A stretch of 8,734 bases of DNA. Origin: Acidobacteriota bacterium (GTDB lineage: Bacteria; Acidobacteriota; Blastocatellia; Pyrinomonadales; Pyrinomonadaceae). The DNA is taken from NCBI GenBank assembly GCA_005790265.1, contig SXVE01000408.1, positions 1 through 8,734 of the forward strand, given 5' to 3'. Under the pieces are notes generated by a model. That model was given only the letters and a program-made list of their open reading frames with translations. It did not search any database and was not told the DNA's origin. Positions 1-5,547 of the stretch are shown piece by piece. Each line of letters starts with the position of its first letter. Positions within the stretch are counted from its first letter, which is position 1. A program made the translations under genes and the position numbers.

Positions 1-84
1 ATTGGAAAGAAGGCAAAAGGTTTACCAATTCGAGCATGCTTTGCGGATTACCTTAAAAGTGAAAAGTTAGGAACGGGGCAATAA
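1..84 (+). CDS. C-terminal end of an unidentified gene (truncated by window edge)
   Basis: The first forward frame is open from the window edge to a TAA at 82-84 and gives 27 residues ending in SEKLGTGQ. The frame then runs straight into a good terminator hairpin, as expected at the end of a real gene. The visible tail is basic and has no recognisable motif, so no function can be given. The start lies outside the window. It converges with the minus-strand gene ending at 137. Such a short open stretch could occur by chance; the terminator position is the main support. Confidence 0.45.
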   Translation: MGKKAKGLPIRACFADYLKSEKLGTGQ

Positions 85-111
85 AAAAGAGGCGTATTTC
101 GTGCCTCTTTT
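85..111. terminator. Bidirectional intrinsic terminator between convergent genes
   Basis: A perfect 9-bp inverted repeat, AAAAGAGGC (85-93) and GCCTCTTTT (103-111), encloses a 9-nt loop. Because the stem is A-rich on one side and T-rich on the other, the transcript of either strand ends in a U-tract. The minus strand has the longer one, continuing through 88-82. It sits directly after the plus-strand stop at 84 and 26 nt beyond the minus-strand stop at 137, so it can end both transcripts. Confidence 0.8.
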
Positions 112-136
112 AGTCGAATTAAATTGATTTCAAAAA

Positions 137-478
137 CTAATACAATAAAGTGACCTGGATATAATCGTTCACGTCGGTGATTGTGTCTCCGTTGGCATTA
201 TTGATTTCAATCGTGTGCTCGCCGAACGTCAAATTGTCATACGGGATAAAAGTCGGTGCCATCGGGATATGGTTATTGTTCTGGTTTGCCCAGCACATTG
301 CCGGATTGCCGATTGGAGTTCCGTCGAGACTCAAACTGATTCCGGTCATGCACGCCGCATTTGCCGTGCGTGCCGTACCCGATAAGATAAATACCACCGG
401 ACCGTCTGACGGTGCCTTGAAAGTCGCCGATTGCGGAAGCGGACCCATGCCGTCATAAATTACTAAAGCGTCTGCCAT
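137..478 (-). CDS. Small beta-rich hypothetical protein (113 aa)
   Basis: This 113-residue protein has no signal peptide or membrane segment. It is rich in Thr, Asn, Gly, Pro and alternating hydrophobic residues, for example PSDGPVVFILSG (about 23-34), GISLSLDGTPIG (about 46-57) and a C-terminal strand YIQVTLLY. This is the pattern of a small beta-sandwich. I do not recognise a named family and give no function. The ATG start at 478 is well supported: AAGGAG (minus strand, 493-488) lies 9 nt upstream, and a sigma70-like promoter lies about 50 nt upstream. The gene stands alone, with its own promoter and a terminator at 85-111. It could be a ligand- or carbohydrate-binding domain or a structural protein, but that is only a fold impression. 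Confidence 0.8.
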   Translation of the reverse strand: MADALVIYDGMGPLPQSATFKAPSDGPVVFILSGTARTANAACMTGISLSLDGTPIGNPAMCWANQNNNHIPMAPTFIPYDNLTFGEHTIEINNANGDTITDVNDYIQVTLLY

Positions 479-487
479 ACTTTATTT

Positions 488-493
488 CTCCTT
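488..493 (-). promoter_or_regulatory. Ribosome binding site AAGGAG for the 113-aa gene
   Basis: The minus strand reads AAGGAG 9 nt before the ATG at 478-476. It is one of only two strong Shine-Dalgarno sequences in the window and fixes the start of the gene. Confidence 0.75.
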
Positions 494-524
494 GAGCTTT
501 GTTGGAAGTTTTTAGAGCAAGGTC

Positions 525-553
525 AAATTACGCTTAATAAAATAAAAAGTCAA
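525..553 (-). promoter_or_regulatory. Candidate sigma70-type promoter for the 113-aa gene
   Basis: On the minus strand TTGACT (553-548) matches the -35 consensus at 5 of 6 positions. Exactly 17 nt later comes TAATTT (530-525), a weaker -10 element matching at 3 of 6 positions. The predicted start near 518 would give a leader of about 40 nt that includes the AAGGAG ribosome site at 493-488. The region is AT-rich, so a chance match is possible; the spacing and the position before a gene with a good ribosome site favour it. Confidence 0.5.
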
Positions 554-702
554 TATTTTTATAGAAAATAAAGATGGCGGTGCGGCGTTTAAGCTACTAA
601 TTGATTTGTCGCATTGAGGAAAGACCATTCAGACCACCTGCAACTTCAATGATAGAACGCGTAAAATTCGAGTGATTTGACGGTTTAAATCGCTTTTCAG
701 AA
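554..702. other. Intergenic stretch without recognised features
   Basis: This is the part of the spacer between the methyltransferase stop (703) and the promoter of the 113-aa gene. It is AT-rich on the left. No terminator hairpin with a T-run is visible after the methyltransferase gene. A short minus-strand open stretch ends in a TAG near 597 and contains IIEVAGGLNGLSS, but it has no start or homology I can defend. I see nothing else here. Confidence 0.4.
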
Positions 703-1509
703 TCAATCCGATTGGAATACATAAATGGCGTTTCCGTCAGCCAAAGTGCGTGTGAATGTTTCCAAAACAATTTTCGGTATCTTCAACAATTCAAATTCCA
801 CCGCCTTCTCAATAATTGAGATTTTTTCTTCGCGGCGGTAACGGTTTTCGACGAATATTTTTTCAGGATCATCAGCGGTAAACTTAAAAGTCGCGCCCAA
901 TCCGGTTAGTTTTTCGTGCAGAGTTTTTCCGTTCTCCTCAAAGAATTGCCGATTCATCAAATCGCCGATCAGACGATGCCGCGGAAAAAGGCGGCGCAGC
1001 GTGGTCAGCATCTGTCTGATGGCGGATTCTTCCAGATACATAAAAACGCCTTCGACGACTACGACGACCGGATTGCTGCCGGAAAAAGCGGAAAGTTTTT
1101 CGGCGAGCGTTTCGGTCGAGAAATCTATCGCAATGCGTTTGAGCGCGTTTTCGCAACCGGCGACGGGCAATCGCTCGTTTTTATATTCGATCACCTGCGG
1201 CTCGTCGAGTTCGACCCACGTTCCGCCGTTCATGCGAAAGGCGCGGCTGTCAAATCCCGCGCCGATGATGACCACACATAAATCAGGATCGGCGGCGAGT
1301 TCGCGGCGCAGCAAATCGTCAATAATGCGATGTCTGGCGAGAGTCGAAGCGTTCGGTCCGATTTCGTCCTCAAAAGCATCCGCGATTAACCGACCATTTT
1401 CGTTCATAAAAAACTCGGCGAACGTGTCGCAGCACACCGAATTTTCCCGTTCGGCATCACGCATCCGCACCGCGCAAGTGTAAAAGGCGGTTTTTGAAAT
1501 TGGTTTCAT
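703..1509 (-). CDS. Class I SAM-dependent methyltransferase, LCMT/PKS O-methyltransferase type
   Basis: Probable S-adenosylmethionine-dependent O-methyltransferase of the leucine carboxyl methyltransferase fold (Pfam LCM, COG3315), 268 aa from the chosen start. Residues 79-92 (VVIIGAGFDSRAFR) are the SAM-binding motif I in the form typical of this family. Residues 98-110 (WVELDEPQVIEYK) contain the acidic residue expected to bind the ribose of SAM. Residues 148-159 (VVVVVEGVFMYL) match the motif IV region, where family members read EGVxMYL. The substrate cannot be predicted; bacterial members act on polyketides and other small carboxylates or hydroxyls. I chose the ATG at 1509 because the frame upstream to 1596 overlaps the end of the GIY-YIG gene and has no family character, whereas MKPISKTAFY is a typical N-terminus. 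The ribosome site is weak (GGGA about 9 nt upstream). It lies 29 nt after the GIY-YIG gene and may be cotranscribed with it. Confidence 0.88.
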   Translation of the reverse strand: MKPISKTAFYTCAVRMRDAERENSVCCDTFAEFFMNENGRLIADAFEDEIGPNASTLARHRIIDDLLRRELAADPDLCVVIIGAGFDSRAFRMNGGTWVELDEPQVIEYKNERLPVAGCENALKRIAIDFSTETLAEKLSAFSGSNPVVVVVEGVFMYLEESAIRQMLTTLRRLFPRHRLIGDLMNRQFFEENGKTLHEKLTGLGATFKFTADDPEKIFVENRYRREEKISIIEKAVEFELLKIPKIVLETFTRTLADGNAIYVFQSD

Positions 1510-1538
1510 AATGTTTTCCCGTGGTAAATTGATTTTTT

Positions 1539-1892
1539 CTATTTCGGTTCGGGATTGTAGCCGCGCGTACCGTAAGGCGAAAGTTTGTCGAGCCATAACT
1601 GCTCGAGAATTTTCAAATCCGCCGCCGGATCGTAATCGGACTGGTTTGGCGCTTCGAGCGTATCAAGCACTTCGACCGCGAAGGCTTCGGCTCCGAATTC
1701 GATTAAATCTTTTTGCAGATTCGGATTCGGATGCGTGCGCGTGCGAATTTGCGCCGTCTGGCGATTGACTATCGCCGGAAGATCAACGCTTTTGCCGACG
1801 AAAACTTTGCCGTTGATAAGATTCCGAATACAATAAATTCCCGCCGGGCGAACAGTTTCCCGGTATTCTCGAATCATCGCTTTTTTGTTCAT
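1539..1892 (-). CDS. GIY-YIG nuclease-fold protein (117 aa)
   Basis: A single-domain GIY-YIG protein. GIY is at 18-20, followed by IRNLINGKVFVG (22-33), where the usual YIG reads FVG. RQTAQIR (44-50) carries the position of the conserved arginine, NPNLQKDLIEFGAEAF (56-71) matches the central helix of the family, and E97 in KILEQLWLDKL lies where the metal-binding glutamate normally sits. Family members are DNA endonucleases, for example homing enzymes, UvrC N-terminal domains and small stand-alone proteins of the URI type. Here no DNA-binding or other domain is attached, so the target is unknown. A stand-alone nuclease in repair, or a relic of a homing endonuclease, are both possible. The Y-to-F change in the second motif may reduce activity. 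ATG at 1892 is assumed; an ATG at codon 6 (1877) is also possible, and neither has a clear ribosome site. Confidence 0.85.
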   Translation of the reverse strand: MNKKAMIREYRETVRPAGIYCIRNLINGKVFVGKSVDLPAIVNRQTAQIRTRTHPNPNLQKDLIEFGAEAFAVEVLDTLEAPNQSDYDPAADLKILEQLWLDKLSPYGTRGYNPEPK

Positions 1893-1949
1893 AAATATTT
1901 CTATAATGTTTGGAAGTTTTGAATTTAATTTTCCGCAATACGCCCAAAA

Positions 1950-2633
1950 TTAAATTTTCCCTTCCCGGCGGCGCGGCAACGCCTCGCGCAGCAAAAACGC
2001 CGCCAGAACTAAACTCGTCAGCAACATAATCAAATAGCCGATCAAGCGATAGCGAAACATCGTTTGATCGGCGAACGATTCATTTCGATTTTGCGGATTG
2101 TAAAAGCACTCAAAACGAGTGCCGGGCTGATAACGCTGCAAAACCTCTTTGATTTCTTCGCGATTGAAAAAACTGTCAACCACTTCGAATCGGTCGCCGG
2201 TTAATGTTTCATCCGCCGCTTCGTATGAGTAAGCAATCACCGGGTAAAATAACATCATTTTGTTGCCCTTGGTTTGTTCGCTCCGAATGCTCAAAACCAC
2301 GCAGTCGGTGGGCTGCCAATTTCGGGTTCGCGCCAGATTATAAATTTCTGTGCCGAGCCAATAAACAATAAAAAGTCCCCAAATCAACAACAATCCGCCG
2401 TAAAAAAACTTCGACCAGGAAATTTTGCCGCGTTTTATTCGTTCGGCTTCTTTTTCATCGGCGATTTCGCACCGTGCGTTTGCCTGCTCCGCTTGGCGAC
2501 GGTGAAACTCCACGTATTCGCCGCGGCGGCGTTTCGTCCACAAAACTCCTTTGGATAAAAACAAAGCCGCACCGCCAATCGCGGCGACAGCGACGGCAAA
2601 AATTATTTCGGGTGAGCAGTGCATCCCAATCAT
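1950..2633 (-). CDS. DUF3592-type membrane protein (227 aa)
   Basis: An integral membrane protein of unknown function. Predicted membrane segments lie at about 9-31, 76-98 and 195-216, with a basic and highly charged stretch at 34-72. The region at about 104-192 has the DUF3592 pattern: a Trp at the start (NWQPTDCVVLS), YPVIAYSYEA in the middle, then the turn YQPGTRFECFYNPQN before the last helix. In this family the domain sits between two helices and probably faces the periplasm; no activity is known. Two starts are possible, codon 1 (2633) and codon 4 (2624), and neither has a ribosome site. The sequence just upstream, from about 2641, is the opposite-strand remnant of an MFS gene, so the natural promoter region may have been replaced by the rearrangement. 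It is followed on the same strand, 57 nt later, by the GIY-YIG gene. Confidence 0.8.
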   Translation of the reverse strand: MIGMHCSPEIIFAVAVAAIGGAALFLSKGVLWTKRRRGEYVEFHRRQAEQANARCEIADEKEAERIKRGKISWSKFFYGGLLLIWGLFIVYWLGTEIYNLARTRNWQPTDCVVLSIRSEQTKGNKMMLFYPVIAYSYEAADETLTGDRFEVVDSFFNREEIKEVLQRYQPGTRFECFYNPQNRNESFADQTMFRYRLIGYLIMLLTSLVLAAFLLREALPRRREGKI

Positions 2634-2640
2634 TTACAGC

Positions 2641-2859
2641 AGTGCCGGGCGAACGCCGCACGTTTCGAGCGGCATCGGTCTCTCGATGGTTTCGACTATC
2701 GGTTACTTCGGATTTTTATTCGGACCGCCGATTATCGGCTGCATTGCGGGACAAACGAATTTAAGAATCGCTTTAATCACTGTTCCCTTATTTATCTTTT
2801 TTATCGTTATAATTTCGCAAATTTTCAAAGACCAAATCAAAATTTGGTTAAATGAGTAA
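2641..2859 (+). pseudogene. Orphan C-terminal fragment of an MFS transporter
   Basis: The forward frame reads AGRTPHVSSGIGLSMVSTIG from 2644, then a Phe-Gly-Phe-Leu-Phe-Gly-Pro-Pro-Ile-Ile-Gly segment, then a last hydrophobic helix (about 2773-2820), and stops at TAA 2857-2859. This is the end of a major facilitator superfamily permease: the GxxSTxGYxGFLxGPPxIG motif of TM11 followed by TM12, as in the YbjJ/fucose-permease-like group. Only about 70 of roughly 400 residues remain. The open frame continues upstream to an ATG at 2551, but that part is antisense to the DUF3592 gene and has no transporter character. The similarity starts at about 2641, eight bases from the DUF3592 start, so the breakpoint is sharp. 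The fragment cannot be a working transporter. Confidence 0.75.
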
Positions 2860-2992
2860 TTAGAAATTCGTTTTAGTTTAAGGACAATTCCGTAAATGTG
2901 AATTATGCTAATCAAAAACGACTCGGAAACAGACGCTGGTTCGTCCAATCCGTATTTATAAAAACATCCGTTTTGAATCAATCCAAATTTAT

Positions 2993-3646
2993 ATGAAATT
3001 AAGAATTAAAATTTGCTGTATCAGCAGTATCGAAGAAGCCGCTCTTGCCGTTAGCTACGGCGCGGATGCGCTCGGTCTGGTATCCGAAATGCCATCGGGT
3101 CCGGGCGTAATTTCCGACGAACTGGCACGAAGTATTGCTGCTGCCGTTCCGCCCGCCGTCGCTTCTTTTCTGCTGACGAGCCGGCAAAGTGCTGCGAGCA
3201 TCATTGAACAACATCGCTTCGTGCGTTCTAATACGCTGCAAATCGTTGACCGATTGACTGAGGGCAGTTACCAGGATTTGCGCGAAGCCTTACCCGGAAT
3301 TGCGCTCGTTCAGGTTATTCACATTCAAGACGAAGAATCATACGCCGAGGCTTTACAAGCAGCGCCCGAAGTAGACGCTTTACTGCTGGATTCGGGCAAT
3401 CAGAAGCTGGAAACAAAACTGCTCGGCGGTACGGGACAGACACATGATTGGACGATCAGCCGCCGTATTGTCGAAGATGTTGATAAGCCTGTTTTTCTGG
3501 CAGGCGGTCTGAAACCCGAAAATGTGCGTGAAGCGGTCGAAACCGTTCGCCCATTCGGTCTAGACATTTGTAGCGGCGTGCGCACCGACGGGAGACTTGA
3601 CGAACGCAAACTCGAGCAATTTTGGGAGCAGATTAGCCGGATGTAA
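2993..3646 (+). CDS. TrpF-like (phosphoribosylanthranilate isomerase family) protein, non-canonical
   Basis: A 217-aa TIM-barrel protein of the phosphoribosylanthranilate isomerase family (COG0135). True TrpF converts phosphoribosylanthranilate to CdRP in tryptophan synthesis. The catalytic pair is in place: Cys8 in KICC (residues 6-9) and Asp133 in VDALLLDSG. The phosphate-binding parts are also clear: GGTGQTHDW (145-153), FLAGGLKPENV (168-178) and DICSGVR (191-197). Two motifs depart from classical TrpF. KICG reads KICC, and the loop after strand 2, normally S-P-R or S-K-R, reads SGPG (35-38), so the arginine thought to contact the anthranilate end of the substrate is missing. With no trp genes nearby, it may act on a related phosphosugar rather than in tryptophan synthesis; that is inference. 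The ATG at 2993 has no clear ribosome site. The stop at 3646 abuts the next gene's frame. Confidence 0.85.
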   Translation: MKLRIKICCISSIEEAALAVSYGADALGLVSEMPSGPGVISDELARSIAAAVPPAVASFLLTSRQSAASIIEQHRFVRSNTLQIVDRLTEGSYQDLREALPGIALVQVIHIQDEESYAEALQAAPEVDALLLDSGNQKLETKLLGGTGQTHDWTISRRIVEDVDKPVFLAGGLKPENVREAVETVRPFGLDICSGVRTDGRLDERKLEQFWEQISRM

Positions 3647-3679
3647 TTGCTAAACGTGAAGCTCGCGGCTCCAATTTAT

Positions 3680-4519
3680 ATGTCTCAACAGGAAATTATC
3701 GAAACGCTCGAACTGTATCCGATTCTCGACGAAAGGCTTATTGAATTGCTCGAAAGCCTTTCGCCTGAAGAGTGGGACGCGCCGACAATCGCCGGGAAAT
3801 GGACGGTTAAAGATGTTGCCGCCCACATTTTGGACGGTTGCTGCTTGCGTCGCCTTTCGACTCACCGCGACGGTTACTTTGGTAAAAACGCCGAGAACAT
3901 AAAGTCTCATCAAGAATTAGTAAATTACCTAAACAGCCTGAATGCCAATTGGGTAAATGCTCACAAAGGCATAAGTCCGCGACTTTTAATTGATTTAATG
4001 AAGATTTACAGCTCCCAAGTGTACGAGTTTTTCAAAACTCTTGAACCGCGCGGAAGGGCAATTTTTCCTGTTAGCTGGGCTGGCGAATCGGAATCGGAAA
4101 ATTGGTTTGACATTGCGCGCGATTACACCGAGCGCTGGCATCATCAGCAACAAATCCGAATGGCGGTCGGAAAGCCCGGTATCGAAACGAAAGAACTTTA
4201 TTACCCGGTGCTCGACGCTTTCATGCGTGCCTTGCCGCACACTTACCGGCGAGTTTCTGCGCCGGTAAACACGCTTATCCAATTCACGGTTTCTGGTGAA
4301 GCGGGCGGCGACTGGTATCTATTGAAAGCCAGTGAGGGCTGGAAATTACAAAAGGCGGCGGTTAATTCTCCTATTGCTCGAACGACTATTCCCCAGGAAA
4401 TAGCCTGGCGCGTTTTTACGAAAGGCATTGACAAAGGAACAGCCAAATCTCAATCGGTGATTGAAGGCGATAACGATTTAGGATCGGAAGTTTTTAACAT
4501 GCTTTCGATTATGGCTTGA
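3680..4519 (+). CDS. DinB/MDMPI-fold protein (maleylpyruvate isomerase family)
   Basis: From the ATG at 3680 this is a 279-aa protein of the mycothiol-dependent maleylpyruvate isomerase / DinB superfamily. The N-terminal four-helix domain has TIAGKWTVKDVAAHILDG (about 36-53) and YTERWHHQQQIRMAVGKPGI (about 149-168). His49, Glu151 and His155 match the His, Glu and His zinc ligands of this family, so a metal enzyme is likely. The C-terminal part (from about 205; VNTLIQFTVSG, then WYLLKASEGWKL) resembles the SCP2-like domain found after MDMPI. The thiol cofactor is unknown; mycothiol is not expected outside Actinobacteria, so the common database name may mislead. The frame is open back to a TTG at 3647 touching the TrpF-like stop at 3646, and GTG 3656 is another option. 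The ATG gives the usual family N-terminus. No strong ribosome site is visible, and translational coupling with the preceding gene is plausible. Confidence 0.85.
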   Translation: MSQQEIIETLELYPILDERLIELLESLSPEEWDAPTIAGKWTVKDVAAHILDGCCLRRLSTHRDGYFGKNAENIKSHQELVNYLNSLNANWVNAHKGISPRLLIDLMKIYSSQVYEFFKTLEPRGRAIFPVSWAGESESENWFDIARDYTERWHHQQQIRMAVGKPGIETKELYYPVLDAFMRALPHTYRRVSAPVNTLIQFTVSGEAGGDWYLLKASEGWKLQKAAVNSPIARTTIPQEIAWRVFTKGIDKGTAKSQSVIEGDNDLGSEVFNMLSIMA

Positions 4520-4536
4520 CCGACTGTCTCAAAGCC

Positions 4537-4551
4537 GTCTCTTTTCGAGAC
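4537..4551 (+). other. Short hairpin after the DinB-like gene
   Basis: GTCTC (4537-4541) and GAGAC (4547-4551) can pair around TTTTC, 18 nt after the stop at 4519. The stem is only 5 bp and no clean T-run follows, only an AT-rich stretch at 4557-4574. It may be a weak terminator for the two-gene unit or may be chance. Confidence 0.3.
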
Positions 4552-4568
4552 ACGAGAAAATGTTATTA

Positions 4569-4610
4569 TTTTATCTCAAAAATGACTCTTTTTGTGACGA
4601 AGAGATAAAA
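4569..4610. promoter_or_regulatory. Inverted repeat upstream of the 140-aa gene
   Basis: TTTTATCTC (4569-4577) and GAGATAAAA (4602-4610) are perfect 9-bp inverted arms separated by 24 nt. The interior contains AAAAA and TTTTT tracts (4578-4582 and 4589-4593) that could pair as well. The element ends 19 nt before the ATG at 4630. It could be a split operator or a leader hairpin. It lacks the GC stem of an intrinsic terminator. Confidence 0.4.
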
Positions 4611-4629
4611 CAAAAGAGAAATACCTTAA

Positions 4630-5052
4630 ATGATCTTGCCTTACTTTATGTTTTGCACTGAAATGGGTGCTGATCTGTATCAGTTAAAAGACGGAAGATT
4701 TCAGATTATTACCAAAGGCAAAATTACGCCTTTGATGATTGGCTACGGCTATACTTTGGTTGAAAAGAAATTCGCTGAATATCTTGAACATCTTAATTTG
4801 CCGCGACTTGAAATTGAAGATGCAATTATCTACGACCCGATAGATAAAAATGAAACCACAACTCACCGCCAACTAAAGATAGGACAGCATTTTTCGGCAG
4901 ATATAATAAGGGATATTGATTTAGAGGGGGAGCGATTGCTTTTGATGAATAACAGACACGTATTTGCCTCCCCAAAGTTAAAGAAACGTTTTGAAGATTC
5001 TGATTTTGATTATTTACGCTTTAGTGTAGGACTCAGTGAATTTGCAGGTTAA
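4630..5052 (+). CDS. Hypothetical protein, possibly Imm11-like (140 aa)
   Basis: A soluble, acidic 140-residue protein without signal peptide or membrane helix. The C-terminal half (about 105-139: LLLMNNRHVFASPKLKKRF, then FDYLRFSVGL) resembles the end of DUF1629/Imm11-type proteins, where a 'serve as the stored or current value then a late-strand' pattern closes the fold. That family is found as immunity proteins beside polymorphic toxins. The resemblance is weak, there is no toxin gene in the window, and I do not assign that role. The ATG at 4630 follows AAAGAGAA about 10 nt upstream, a modest ribosome site. The 3' end overlaps the opposite-strand gene (5406-5014) by 39 nt. Confidence 0.7.
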   Translation: MILPYFMFCTEMGADLYQLKDGRFQIITKGKITPLMIGYGYTLVEKKFAEYLEHLNLPRLEIEDAIIYDPIDKNETTTHRQLKIGQHFSADIIRDIDLEGERLLLMNNRHVFASPKLKKRFEDSDFDYLRFSVGLSEFAG

Positions 5053-5406
5053 GTTCAGTCCTGAAAACGACCTTTTTTGAGACGGATTTGGAACTTGTAA
5101 ATAGGTTACGCCTGACTTAAACAAATAATCGTTTTCTCTTGCCCGGTTAAACTTTAATGGGTGTCCGACTGATTCTTTAAGACTTTGATACGTAAAATCT
5201 TCTGTAGTTTGTAGAATGATATGCCATTCTTCATTTCTGCCAAACTCGGTAAAAATATAGGTATCGCTAACCAGTATCCATAAACGGAGCTTATAATCGG
5301 CGGAGAAATGAAAACGCTTAAACGGCGACGAGTTCGTTGGCTTTTCTTTATCTTCGCTTTTTCGTTTCGCTTTTTCGCATCGTCTCTTGATTTCGACTTT
5401 TATCAT
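5014..5406 (-). CDS. Hypothetical protein (130 aa), convergent with the 140-aa gene
   Basis: A 130-residue frame with a strongly basic, charged N-terminus (residues 1-30, many Lys, Arg and Glu). It is followed by a region with a normal globular pattern of alternating strands and helices: LRLWILVSDTYIFTEFG, EEWHIILQTTEDFTYQSLKE, then VTYLQVPNPSQ. No family is recognised. The reading frame is much longer than expected by chance here, and it lies behind a plausible operator (5420-5458), which favours a real gene. The ATG at 5406 has only GGCGG directly before it, so the start is uncertain; the basic N-terminus may be untranslated. The last 13 codons overlap the 3' end of the plus-strand gene ending at 5052. 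Partners cannot be named. Confidence 0.55.
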   Translation of the reverse strand: MIKVEIKRRCEKAKRKSEDKEKPTNSSPFKRFHFSADYKLRLWILVSDTYIFTEFGRNEEWHIILQTTEDFTYQSLKESVGHPLKFNRARENDYLFKSGVTYLQVPNPSQKRSFSGLNLTCKFTESYTKA

Positions 5407-5419
5407 CCGCCTGAAAAAC

Positions 5420-5458
5420 AGGTATTGATACCTATCTTAATCGCGTAACAATACCTAT
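5420..5458. promoter_or_regulatory. Operator-like cluster of ATACCT half-sites
   Basis: AGGTAT-TG-ATACCT (5420-5433) is a perfect 6-2-6 palindrome. A further copy, ATACCTAT at 5451-5458, repeats the ATACCTAT at 5428-5435 with a 23-bp shift, about two helical turns. The cluster starts 14 nt upstream of the minus-strand gene starting at 5406 and lies about 90 nt before the response-regulator remnant. The arrangement of one palindrome plus one same-phase half-site is typical of a binding site for a dimeric repressor. No regulator gene that would bind it is seen in the window. Confidence 0.5.
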
Positions 5459-5547
5459 TTTCACCACGCCCGCAATTCTGCAAAATCTTTATTGGGTTGA
5501 AATTTGTTCAATTTATCCAACGAAAAATTTTCGACGGAAAATTACTG

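Noticed and set aside
916..1483. Plus-strand open frames across the methyltransferase gene
   Set aside because: They mirror a gene with strong LCMT motifs on the minus strand and have no recognisable features of their own.
1510..1596. An upstream ATG at 1596 that would lengthen the methyltransferase by 29 residues
   Set aside because: The extension overlaps the end of the GIY-YIG gene (to 1539), has no ribosome site, and lacks family similarity. The ATG at 1509 gives the typical N-terminus.
1893..1949. A TATAAT-like sequence near 1901-1906 as a promoter
   Set aside because: It reads TATAAT only on the plus strand, which has no gene following, and no matching -35 is present for the minus-strand GIY-YIG gene.
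2551..2640. The start of the MFS-like frame at ATG 2551 as a real N-terminus
   Set aside because: This part is antisense to the DUF3592 coding region and reads as low-complexity Ala/Thr/Ile/Lys without transporter character. Similarity begins only at about 2641.
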